Positions 1 to 5,675 of a stretch of 9,066 nt of DNA are shown here, one piece after another. The notes under the pieces are model-generated. The model was not told the DNA's origin, made no database searches, and saw nothing but the letters and a program-made list of their open reading frames with translations. The translations under genes were made by a program, and so were the position numbers. This stretch comes from Nitriliruptorales bacterium (GTDB taxonomy: Bacteria; Actinomycetota; Nitriliruptoria; Euzebyales; Egibacteraceae): contig SLNF01000136.1 in NCBI GenBank assembly GCA_007133145.1, forward strand, positions 1 to 9,066. Reading direction: 5' to 3'. The stretch's first letter is position 1. Each line of letters opens with the position of its first letter.

Positions 1-1
1 G

Positions 2-514
2 GCGACGAGCTACGACCTCCAGCGCGAGGCGGCGGAGTCGATCGGCCACTACTGGGCGTTCTCGCGCTCGCAGCTCTACGCCGAGCCGCAGCGGCTCGTC
101 GACCTCGGCCTGCTCGTCGAGGAGCAGGAGGAGGGGGGCCGGCGCCGGCGCCACTTCACGCTCACCGACGCCGGACGCGCGGCGCTGCGTGCCTGGCTCG
201 CCGACGCCGACGTCGCACCCCGCGAGCTGCGCGACCAGGGGCTGCTCAAGCTCAGCTTCGGCTCGCTCGCCGAGCCCGCCGACCTCCGCGCCCTCGCTCG
301 GGGTGAGCGCGAGCGCCACCGCGAGAAGCTCGCGACCTACGAGGGCTATGCGCCGTTCCTGCCACCGACCGGTGAGACGCGCTACGACCGGGCCACCCTC
401 GAGATCGGCATGCGCTACGAGCGCCTCGCGATCACCTTCTGGGAGGACGTCGAGCGACTCGTCGACAGCGGGGAGATGCCGGTGCAACCCGGGCAGGAGG
501 GCTCGGCGGGCTGA
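2..514 (+). CDS. PadR-family transcriptional regulator, 5' end cut off by the window
   Basis: This is a DNA-binding repressor-type regulator whose first residues lie outside the window; 170 codons and a TGA stop are visible. The visible part begins inside the N-terminal winged helix. Residues 3-8 (SYDLQR) and 17-32 (YWAFSRSQLYAEPQRL) match the PadR pattern in which a W and SQLY precede the recognition helix. LVDLGLLVE and a basic wing (GGRRRRHFTLTDAGR, about 45-59) follow, then AWLAD. Residues about 70-165 are charged and helical, fitting the C-terminal dimerisation domain of the longer PadR proteins (Vir_act_alpha_C type). PadR proteins usually repress nearby or divergent transporter or stress genes. 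Its target is not visible here, since the next gene downstream (guaB3) is housekeeping and has its own likely promoter. Family assignment is firm; the ligand is unknown. Confidence 0.85.
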   Translation, partial: ATSYDLQREAAESIGHYWAFSRSQLYAEPQRLVDLGLLVEEQEEGGRRRRHFTLTDAGRAALRAWLADADVAPRELRDQGLLKLSFGSLAEPADLRALARGERERHREKLATYEGYAPFLPPTGETRYDRATLEIGMRYERLAITFWEDVERLVDSGEMPVQPGQEGSAG

Positions 515-518
515 CGCT

Positions 519-528
519 GCGGTAGGCT
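519..528 (+). promoter_or_regulatory. Putative -10 element (GCGGTAGGCT) ahead of guaB3
   Basis: The 10-mer GCGGTAGGCT contains TAGGCT, which fits the actinobacterial -10 consensus TANNNT. It sits just after the PadR stop and about 85 bases before the guaB3 start. The same 10-mer recurs exactly at 7042-7051 ahead of the helicase gene. No good -35 box is visible at the usual spacing, so the call rests on recurrence and position. Confidence 0.4.
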
Positions 529-613
529 TCGCCCTTCCCTGCCAGGTCGCGACCGCGCCGGGTCTCGAACCCCCCCGCGAGCACCGCCGACGCCAGCCAC
601 AGGAGCGCATGCC

Positions 614-1780
614 ATGGCCGAGATCGACATCGGGATGGGCAAGTCGGGTCGCCGCGCCTACGGGCTCGACGACGTCGCGATCGTCCCTTCGCGCCGCACC
701 CGCGACAACGACGACGTCGACATCTCCTGGCAGATCGACGCCTACGAGTTCGCCCTGCCGATGCTCGGCGCGGCGATGGACGGGGTCGTCTCCCCGCGTA
801 CCGCGATCGAGATCGGCCGGCTCGGAGGGCTCGGGGTGCTCAACCTCGAAGGGCTGTGGACCCGCTACGCCGACCCCGAGCCGCTGCTCGAGGAGATCGC
901 CACGCTCGACCACGCCGTGGCGACCGCGCGCATGCAGGAGATCTACAAGGAGCCGGTCAAGGAGGAGCTCGTCGGCCAGCGTGTCGCCGAGCTTGCCGAG
1001 GCGGGGATCACGACCGCGGCGAGCCTGACCCCGCCGCGCGTCGAGCGTCTCCACAAGGTCGCCCTCGAGGCCGGCCTCGACATCCTCGTCATCCAGGGCA
1101 CCGTCGTCTCCGCCGAGCACGTCTCCTCGCGCGGCGAGCCGCTCAACCTCAAGTCCTTCATCGCGCGCTACGACATCCCCGTCATCGTCGGCGGCTGCGC
1201 GTCGTACTCGATGGCGCTGCATCTCATGCGCACCGGGGCGGCGGGCATCCTCGTCGGCGTCGGGCCGGGCAACGCCTGCACCTCCCGGGGCGTGCTCGGC
1301 ATCGGCGTGCCCCAGGCCACCGCGATCGCCGACGCCGCTGGCGCGCGGAGCCGCCACCTCGAGGAGACCGGCCGCTACGTCCACGTCATCGCCGACGGCG
1401 GCATGCGCACCGGCGGCGACGTCGCGAAGGGCTTCGCGATGGGCGCCGACGCGGTGATGCTCGGCTCACCGCTGGCCCGGGCGAGCGAGGCGCCCGGCCG
1501 CGGCTACCACTGGGGCATGGCGACGTTCCACCCTGAGCTGCCGCGCGGCGCGCGCGTCGAGGTCGAGCAGATCGGCTCGCTGCGCGAGATCCTCCTCGGG
1601 CCCGCGGTCGAGAACGACGGCACGCTCAACCTCTTCGGCGCGCTGCGCACGTCGATGGCCACGACCGGCCACGCGACGATCAAGGAGCTCCAGCGCGCCG
1701 AGGTCATGGTCGCGCCGGCGCTGCAGACCGAGGGCAAGCACTACCAGCGCCAGCAGGGGATCGGCATGGCCCGGCGCTGA
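614..1780 (+). CDS. guaB3: GuaB3 family IMP dehydrogenase-related protein
   Basis: A 388-residue cytosolic (beta/alpha)8-barrel of the IMP dehydrogenase/GMP reductase superfamily. The catalytic loop GPGNACTSRGVLGIGVPQ (217-234) carries the nucleophilic Cys222 expected to attack C2 of the purine. The phosphate-binding segment is ADGGMRTGGDVAKG (260-273) followed by GADAVMLGSPLARA (277-290). The C-terminus (GTLNLFGALRTSMATTGH, 336-353) is typical of the actinobacterial GuaB3 branch. No CBS (Bateman) domain interrupts the barrel, so the protein is shorter than canonical IMP dehydrogenase (about 490-500 residues). The ATG at 614 has AGGAG at 601-605, eight bases upstream. GuaB3 proteins are often labelled IMP dehydrogenase, but in actinobacteria that also have canonical GuaB2 their reaction is less certain (IMP oxidation versus GMP reduction). 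The product name is therefore firm at family level only. guaA lies 2.1 kb downstream on the same strand. Confidence 0.9.
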   Translation: MAEIDIGMGKSGRRAYGLDDVAIVPSRRTRDNDDVDISWQIDAYEFALPMLGAAMDGVVSPRTAIEIGRLGGLGVLNLEGLWTRYADPEPLLEEIATLDHAVATARMQEIYKEPVKEELVGQRVAELAEAGITTAASLTPPRVERLHKVALEAGLDILVIQGTVVSAEHVSSRGEPLNLKSFIARYDIPVIVGGCASYSMALHLMRTGAAGILVGVGPGNACTSRGVLGIGVPQATAIADAAGARSRHLEETGRYVHVIADGGMRTGGDVAKGFAMGADAVMLGSPLARASEAPGRGYHWGMATFHPELPRGARVEVEQIGSLREILLGPAVENDGTLNLFGALRTSMATTGHATIKELQRAEVMVAPALQTEGKHYQRQQGIGMARR

Positions 1781-1802
1781 CCCGTGGCCCCGCGGCCGCC
1801 GC

Positions 1803-2933
1803 TCAACGGAAGAGGTCGCGGATCCCCTCGATGATCCGGTCGATGATGTTCTCGACCTGCTCCTCGTCGATGTCGGGCAGGTCGGGCAACTCCGGCCCGT
1901 TGTCGTTGTCCGGCTCCGGCTCGGGCTCGGGCTCGGGCTCCGGCTCCGGCTCCGGCTCGGGCTCGGGCGCCGGCTCGTCCTCGAGCGCGGTCTCGCGGGC
2001 GTCGAGGTCGGCGGCGCGCTCGTCGAGGGCGGCCTCCCGCCCGTCGAGCTCGCGGGCCCGGCCGTCGAGCTCGCTCGCCCGGTCGTCGAGCTCGGCCTGG
2101 CGGTCGGCGAGGTCGTCGTCGATCGCGTCGGCGGCGCGCTGCTCGGCGGCGGTGATCTCCTCGCCGAGCTCGGCGATGCGCTCGTCGCGCTCGTCGATGA
2201 GCGCCTGAACCTCCTCGGCGCGCTCCTCGAGCTCGGCGAGCCGCTCGGGATCCTCGACGGGATCGGCGCCGAAGAGCGCGACGACGACGAGCGCGAGGAC
2301 GAAGCCGATGGCGAGCCCGAGCAGGAGCAGCATCGGGGTGCGCCACCGGCTCGGCGGCTCGGCCGGCTCGGCGTCGAGGCCGGCGGCGAAGTAGCGCGCC
2401 CCGGACTCGTCGAGCGCGACGAGGCGGATCTCGCGGAGCTCCTCGGGGTGGGTGGCGACCCAGCGGCGGCACTCGTCGGCGATGATGCGCCCGGCGCGCT
2501 CCGGCGGGAAGCCGAAGATCCCCGCCGAGAGCATCGGCATCGCCACCGAGCGCGCGCCGAGGCTGCTCGCGGTGTCGAGCGAGGCGGCGACGGCCTCGCG
2601 CAACAGGCCCTCGTTGTCCTGCTCGGGGGTGTAGCGCGGGCCGACGACGTGGACGAGGTAGCGCGCGGGCATGTGCCCGGCGGTCGTCACCGCGGTGCGC
2701 CCGGGCCCGAGCGGACCGTGCTGGGCCACCCACGCCTCGCTCTCGGCGACGACCTCCCGCCCCCCGGCGCGCGCGAGCGCCGCGGCGACGCCGCCGCCGT
2801 GCTCGAGCTGCTCGTTGGCGGCGTTGACGACGACGTCGACGTGCTGGACGGTGAGGTCGCCGACGACGACGACGATCGCGCATCCGTGGAGCTCCTCGCG
2901 GGCGAACTCCCGCAGGCCGCTCGTCTCGCTCAT
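1803..2933 (-). CDS. Membrane-anchored macro-domain protein with coiled-coil stalk
   Basis: A 376-residue protein. Residues about 20-180 form an ADP-ribose-binding macro domain: GDLTVQHVDVVVNAAN (25-40), EHGGGVAAALARAGG (44-58), TTAGHMPARYLVHVVGP (83-99) and MLSAGIFGFP (134-143). NAAN followed by EHGGGVA resembles the AF1521-like class rather than MacroD, which has Asp after GGGGV. RWRT then leads into one transmembrane helix (about 200-222, core GFVLALVVVALFGADP). The Arg-rich entry and acidic exit suggest N-inside, C-outside. A charged coiled coil (about 226-318), nine Glu-Pro repeats (324-341), an acidic linker and a final helix (DRIIEGIRDLFR) follow. The start has GGGAGG at 2941-2946, seven bases away. 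It lies 50 bases downstream of its paralogue, so the two are probably co-transcribed, and it converges on guaB3 with 22 bases between stops. Binding or removal of ADP-ribose is a family expectation; the role of the stalk is unknown. Confidence 0.87.
   Translation of the reverse strand: MSETSGLREFAREELHGCAIVVVVGDLTVQHVDVVVNAANEQLEHGGGVAAALARAGGREVVAESEAWVAQHGPLGPGRTAVTTAGHMPARYLVHVVGPRYTPEQDNEGLLREAVAASLDTASSLGARSVAMPMLSAGIFGFPPERAGRIIADECRRWVATHPEELREIRLVALDESGARYFAAGLDAEPAEPPSRWRTPMLLLLGLAIGFVLALVVVALFGADPVEDPERLAELEERAEEVQALIDERDERIAELGEEITAAEQRAADAIDDDLADRQAELDDRASELDGRARELDGREAALDERAADLDARETALEDEPAPEPEPEPEPEPEPEPEPEPDNDNGPELPDLPDIDEEQVENIIDRIIEGIRDLFR
1911..1964 (-). repeat. Nine-copy hexamer repeat encoding (Glu-Pro)9
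   Basis: On the plus strand nine consecutive hexamers of the form CGGCTC or GGGCTC are read in reverse as GAG-CCG or GAG-CCC, giving (Glu-Pro)9 at residues 324-341 of the macro-domain protein. Degenerate hexamers continue on the 5' side of the coding strand. Such EP tracts form stiff, extended spacers in surface and periplasmic proteins (TonB is the known example). Because the unit is six bases, copy-number change would keep the frame and only alter spacer length. Confidence 0.9.
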
Positions 2934-2940
2934 GGCCGCA

Positions 2941-2946
2941 CCTCCC
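2941..2946 (-). promoter_or_regulatory. Ribosome binding site of the macro-domain gene
   Basis: GGGAGG on the minus strand, seven bases before the ATG whose first base is 2933. It supports this start over internal alternatives and shows independent translation of the second gene of the pair. Confidence 0.7.
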
Positions 2947-2983
2947 GTGGTGGGCTTGCCGGGTCCCGACGCGGTGGCGTCAC

Positions 2984-3748
2984 TCAGCGGAAGAGGTCCC
3001 GGATCCCCTCGATGACCCGGTCGACGATCCCGTCGACGTCGGCGGCGGGCAGGCCCGGTCGCTCGCGCTCGGCGGCCTCGATCTCCGCCTCGCGCTCGTC
3101 GAGCGCCGCCTCGCGGGCGTCGAGGTCGGCTTCGCGCTGGGCGAGCGCCGCGGCGCGCTCCTCCAGCCGCTCGGCCCGCTCGTCGAGGGCGGCCTCCTGC
3201 GCGGCGCGGTCACCCTCAGCGTCGTCGGCGAGCGACTCCGCCGCGGCGAGGTCCTCCTCGAGCTCGGCGATCGTGGCGTCGCGTCGGTCGAGCCGGGCCT
3301 CGAGCTCGCCGACGCGCTCCTCCATCGCCTCGATGGGGTCGGGCGCGTCGGCGGGGTCGGCGCCGAAGAGCGCGACGACGACGAGGGCGAGGACGAAGCC
3401 GACGCCGACGCCGACGAGCACGAGCCAGGCGGTGCGCCAGCGGCCGTCGCCCTCCCCGCCCGCCTGCGACTCCTCCTCCGCCTCGTCCTCCTCGTCGGCG
3501 GTGGCGGGCTCGTCGCCCTCCTCGTAGGTCGTCGAGCCCTCGACGTCGCCGAGGTCGGCGCGCTGCGCGTCCGCGCCGCCCTCGTCGAGCCTGCGGGTGA
3601 CGTCGTCGGGGCCGAGCCGGCGGGTCGCCTCGGCGTCGTCGCCGAGCCGCCGCGTCTCGTCGTCGCCCTCCGAGCCGAGCCGCTGGGTCTCGTCGTCGCC
3701 CTCCGAGCCGAGCCGCTGGGTCTCGTCGTCGCGTGGGGGATCGCTCAT
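2984..3748 (-). CDS. Single-pass membrane coiled-coil protein with N-terminal DDETQRLG repeats (paralogue of the macro-domain protein)
   Basis: A 254-residue protein of no family I recognise. Residues 7-55 hold five short repeats centred on threonine (ETQRLG, ETQRLG, ETRRLG, ATRRLG, VTRRLD; Thr10, 21, 32, 42, 51). A strongly acidic segment (about 66-100) follows, then GRWRTA and one transmembrane helix (about 107-129) sharing the exact core GFVLALVVVALFGADP with the macro-domain protein. Arginines before and acids after the helix suggest the head is cytoplasmic and the rest outside. Residues about 138-229 are an alanine- and charge-rich coiled coil with heptad-like REAALDERE units, and the end is DRVIEGIRDLFR. 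The ATG at 3748 is chosen because GAGGAG lies six bases upstream and the composition fits. An open frame continues much further upstream, but there it is only the antisense of guaA. It is first in a two-gene unit and divergent from guaA. The head looks like a Ser/Thr-kinase substrate; this is inference. Confidence 0.8.
   Translation of the reverse strand: MSDPPRDDETQRLGSEGDDETQRLGSEGDDETRRLGDDAEATRRLGPDDVTRRLDEGGADAQRADLGDVEGSTTYEEGDEPATADEEDEAEEESQAGGEGDGRWRTAWLVLVGVGVGFVLALVVVALFGADPADAPDPIEAMEERVGELEARLDRRDATIAELEEDLAAAESLADDAEGDRAAQEAALDERAERLEERAAALAQREADLDAREAALDEREAEIEAAERERPGLPAADVDGIVDRVIEGIRDLFR
3655..3731 (-). repeat. 33-base tandem repeat, 2.3 copies, encoding the DDETQRLGSEG units
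   Basis: Positions 3655-3687 and 3688-3720 are identical 33-base units, and an 11-base partial third copy follows to 3731. Read on the minus strand the unit encodes the 11-residue repeat containing DDETQRLGSEG. More diverged copies of the protein repeat continue towards the membrane segment (lower coordinates). The exact identity suggests recent duplication, and the unit length keeps the frame. Confidence 0.9.
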
Positions 3749-3754
3749 CGTGCT

Positions 3755-3760
3755 CTCCTC
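3755..3760 (-). promoter_or_regulatory. Ribosome binding site fixing the start of the DDETQRLG protein
   Basis: GAGGAG on the minus strand, six bases before the ATG whose first base is 3748. It separates the true gene from a long spurious upstream extension of the same frame across guaA. Confidence 0.7.
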
Positions 3761-3858
3761 GTCACCCTGCTCATCATCGCACGCGCGGGGCGCCGGCGAC
3801 GAGGAGGCGCAACCCTGCGACCCGCGTCGACGCCGGGCCGCAGCCCGGGGTGGGGGTG

Positions 3859-3867
3859 CGCTAGCGT
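3859..3867 (+). promoter_or_regulatory. Putative -10 region of guaA within the divergent intergenic region
   Basis: The 129-base gap between the divergent starts (3749-3877) contains the palindrome CGCTAGCG (3859-3866), which overlaps TAGCGT (3862-3867), a TANNNT-type -10. It ends ten bases before the GTG at 3878, so a transcript starting nearby would be leaderless or have a very short leader for that start. No clear -35 was found on this side, and no convincing promoter for the minus-strand gene. Weak evidence. Confidence 0.3.
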
Positions 3868-3877
3868 TGACCGCGTC

Positions 3878-5479
3878 GTGGCCGCCGACCCGCGGGAGCC
3901 GTCGTTGGAGAGCCGCACGTTCGACACCGTCCTCGTCCTCGACTTCGGCGCGCAGTACGCCCAGGTCATCGCCCGCCGGGTGCGCGAGTGCCACGTCTAC
4001 TCCGAGATCGTGCCCGGGGAGACCCCCGCCGCCGAGCTGCTCGCGCGCCGTCCCGTCGGGATCATCCTCTCCGGCGGTCCGAAGTCGGTCTACGCCGGGC
4101 ACGCCCCGCGCCCCGACCCGGCGATCTTCGACGCCGGCGTGCCGATCCTCGGGATCTGCTACGGCCAGCAGCTCATCGCCCAGGCGCTCGGCGGGGAGGT
4201 CGCCAACACCGGTATCGCGGAGTTCGGCCGCACCGCGCTCGACGTCACCGAGCCGGGCGCCCTGCTCGCCGGCCAGCCGGTGTCCCAGACGGTGTGGATG
4301 AGCCACAACGACGCCGTCGTCCGCCCGCCCGAGGGCGCGCGCGTGCTCGCCGCGACCCGCCACAGTCCGGCGGCGGCCTTCGAGGACCCCGTCCGCGGCG
4401 TCTACGGCGTGCAGTACCACCCCGAGGTCAGCCACACGCCCCGCGGTCTCGACGTCTTCGAGGCCTTCCTCACCGCGACCGGCGCCCGCCGTACGTGGAC
4501 CTCCCACTCGGTGATCGAGGCCGCCGTCGCCGACATCCGCGCCCAGGTCGGCGACGGGGCGGTGCTGTGCGGCCTCTCCGGCGGCGTCGACTCCGCGGTC
4601 GCCGCCGCCCTCGTCGCCGAGGCCGTCGGCGAGCAGCTCACCTGCGTCTTCGTCGACCACGGGCTGCTGCGCCACGACGAGGCGACCCAGGTCGAGGAGG
4701 CCTTCGGGGCGTCGTCGTCGACGCGGCTCGTCACCGTCGACGCCGCCGCGCGCTTCCTCGACCGCCTCGCCGGGGTCACCGACCCCGAGGAGAAGCGCAA
4801 GCGCATCGGCACGGAGTTCATCCGCGTCTTCGAGGAGGCCGCGCGGGCCCACGCCGGCGACGCCGCCTTCCTCGTGCAGGGCACCCTCTACCCCGACGTC
4901 ATCGAGTCCGGCCACGGCAGCGCGGCGACGATCAAGAGCCACCACAACGTCGGCGGGCTGCCCGAGGACATGGAGTTCGAGCTCGTTGAGCCGCTGCGCT
5001 GGCTCTTCAAGGACGAGGTTCGCCGCGTGGGCGAGGAGCTCGGCCTGCCCCGGGAGATCGTCTGGCGACAGCCCTTCCCCGGCCCAGGCCTCGCCGTGCG
5101 GGTCATCGGGGAGGTCAGCGCCGAGCGCCTCGCCCTCCTGCGCGCCGCCGACCGCATCCTCCTCGACGAGCTGCGCCGCGCCGGCCTCGACCGCGCCACC
5201 GCCGGCCCCGACGCTGGTGACACCGACTTCGTCTGGCAGTCCTTCGCCGTCCTGCCGACGATCCGCTCGGTGGGGGTGCAGGGCGACGAGCGCACCTACG
5301 GCCACCCCGTCATCCTCCGGGCGGTCACGAGTGAGGACGCGATGACCGCGGACTTCGCGCGCATCGACTACGACGTCCTCGAGCGCATCGCCGGGCGGAT
5401 CATCAACGAGGTCCCCGGCATCAACCGCGTCGCCTACGACGTGACCTCCAAGCCGCCCGGCACGATCGAGTGGGAGTAG
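3878..5479 (+). CDS. guaA: GMP synthase (glutamine-hydrolysing)
   Basis: Converts XMP to GMP using ATP and glutamine, the last step of GMP synthesis, in the cytosol. 533 residues from the GTG start. The class I glutamine amidotransferase domain (about 17-200) has LDFGAQYAQ (21-29), the oxyanion loop LSGGPKSVY (64-72), the nucleophile Cys94 in GICYGQQ, and His181/Glu183 in YHPEVSHT. The ATP pyrophosphatase domain (about 208-405) has the P-loop SGGVDS (234-239), VDHGLLR (259-265), QGTLYPDVIES (334-344) and RQPFPGPGLAVRV (397-409). The C-terminal dimerisation domain ends KPPGTIEWE. All key residues are present and the length is normal (about 525 in E. coli). The GTG at 3878 has no Shine-Dalgarno. 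An in-frame TTG at 3905 has GGGAG at 3894-3898, six bases upstream, and would give 524 residues. Function is secure; the start is not. Confidence 0.97.
   Translation: MAADPREPSLESRTFDTVLVLDFGAQYAQVIARRVRECHVYSEIVPGETPAAELLARRPVGIILSGGPKSVYAGHAPRPDPAIFDAGVPILGICYGQQLIAQALGGEVANTGIAEFGRTALDVTEPGALLAGQPVSQTVWMSHNDAVVRPPEGARVLAATRHSPAAAFEDPVRGVYGVQYHPEVSHTPRGLDVFEAFLTATGARRTWTSHSVIEAAVADIRAQVGDGAVLCGLSGGVDSAVAAALVAEAVGEQLTCVFVDHGLLRHDEATQVEEAFGASSSTRLVTVDAAARFLDRLAGVTDPEEKRKRIGTEFIRVFEEAARAHAGDAAFLVQGTLYPDVIESGHGSAATIKSHHNVGGLPEDMEFELVEPLRWLFKDEVRRVGEELGLPREIVWRQPFPGPGLAVRVIGEVSAERLALLRAADRILLDELRRAGLDRATAGPDAGDTDFVWQSFAVLPTIRSVGVQGDERTYGHPVILRAVTSEDAMTADFARIDYDVLERIAGRIINEVPGINRVAYDVTSKPPGTIEWE
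3894..3898 (+). promoter_or_regulatory. Possible ribosome binding site for an alternative TTG start of guaA
   Basis: GGGAG lies six bases before the in-frame TTG at 3905-3907. The first nine codons after the GTG at 3878 encode no conserved GuaA sequence, so both starts remain possible. Confidence 0.4.
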
Positions 5480-5675
5480 GCCGACCTCCCACGCCACCTC
5501 ATGTCAGCGTGACGTCAGGGCATGACCGCGATCTCCGTGCTGTACAGGCATCTCTCGGCGGATTACCGTGACGGTGCGCCCCTTGCGGTGGTGGTCGCCC
5601 CCGATTCGACGCCGTCACGGGTGGGGCGGAGGGCGCAGGTGGGTCGTGGCGGGGCTGACCTCGAAGGAGGCTCCC
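5480..5675 (+). promoter_or_regulatory. Lipoprotein gene upstream region with inverted-repeat half-sites and a possible promoter
   Basis: This 196-base gap has no gene. It holds alternating GTCA/TGAC half-sites: GTCA 5503-5506, TGAC 5510-5513, GTCA 5514-5517, TGAC 5523-5526, including the palindrome TGACGTCA at 5510-5517. Further on are ACCGTGACGGT (5565-5575) and CCGTCACGG (5612-5620), both symmetrical about one central base. TGTACA (5541-5546) and TACCGT (5564-5569) are 17 bases apart and could be -35 and -10 boxes, which would place ACCGTGACGGT over the -10. No strong terminator for guaA is visible. All assignments are by eye. Confidence 0.35.
5664..5670 (+). promoter_or_regulatory. Ribosome binding site of the lipoprotein gene
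   Basis: AAGGAGG is a near-perfect Shine-Dalgarno five bases before the ATG at 5676. It decides the start in favour of the lipoprotein signal peptide rather than the in-frame GTG at 5568, whose 36 extra residues would bury the signal. Confidence 0.85.

Noticed and set aside
189..1028. Plus-strand Ser/Arg/Pro-rich frame over the PadR and guaB3 genes
   Set aside because: A shadow frame: it crosses the PadR stop and the guaB3 start, and its translation is repetitive Arg/Ser.
1786..1800. GC-rich inverted repeat (GGCC...GGCC, GCGGCCGC) between the convergent stops of guaB3 and the macro-domain gene
   Set aside because: The stem is only about four bases with no U-tract on either strand; in DNA this GC-rich such palindromes are expected by chance.
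3655..3731. Direct repeats considered as a CRISPR array
   Set aside because: The copies are adjacent with no spacers, are coding, and translate into a regular peptide repeat.
3749..5497. Open frame on the minus strand across guaA, in frame with the DDETQRLG protein
   Set aside because: It is the antisense of guaA. High-GC genes with G/C third positions leave long stop-free antisense frames. The composition changes sharply at 3748, where a good Shine-Dalgarno and ATG begin the real gene.
5568..5675. Upstream extension of the lipoprotein gene from an in-frame GTG
   Set aside because: It would bury the lipobox signal peptide 36 residues inside the protein, and AAGGAGG points to the ATG at 5676.
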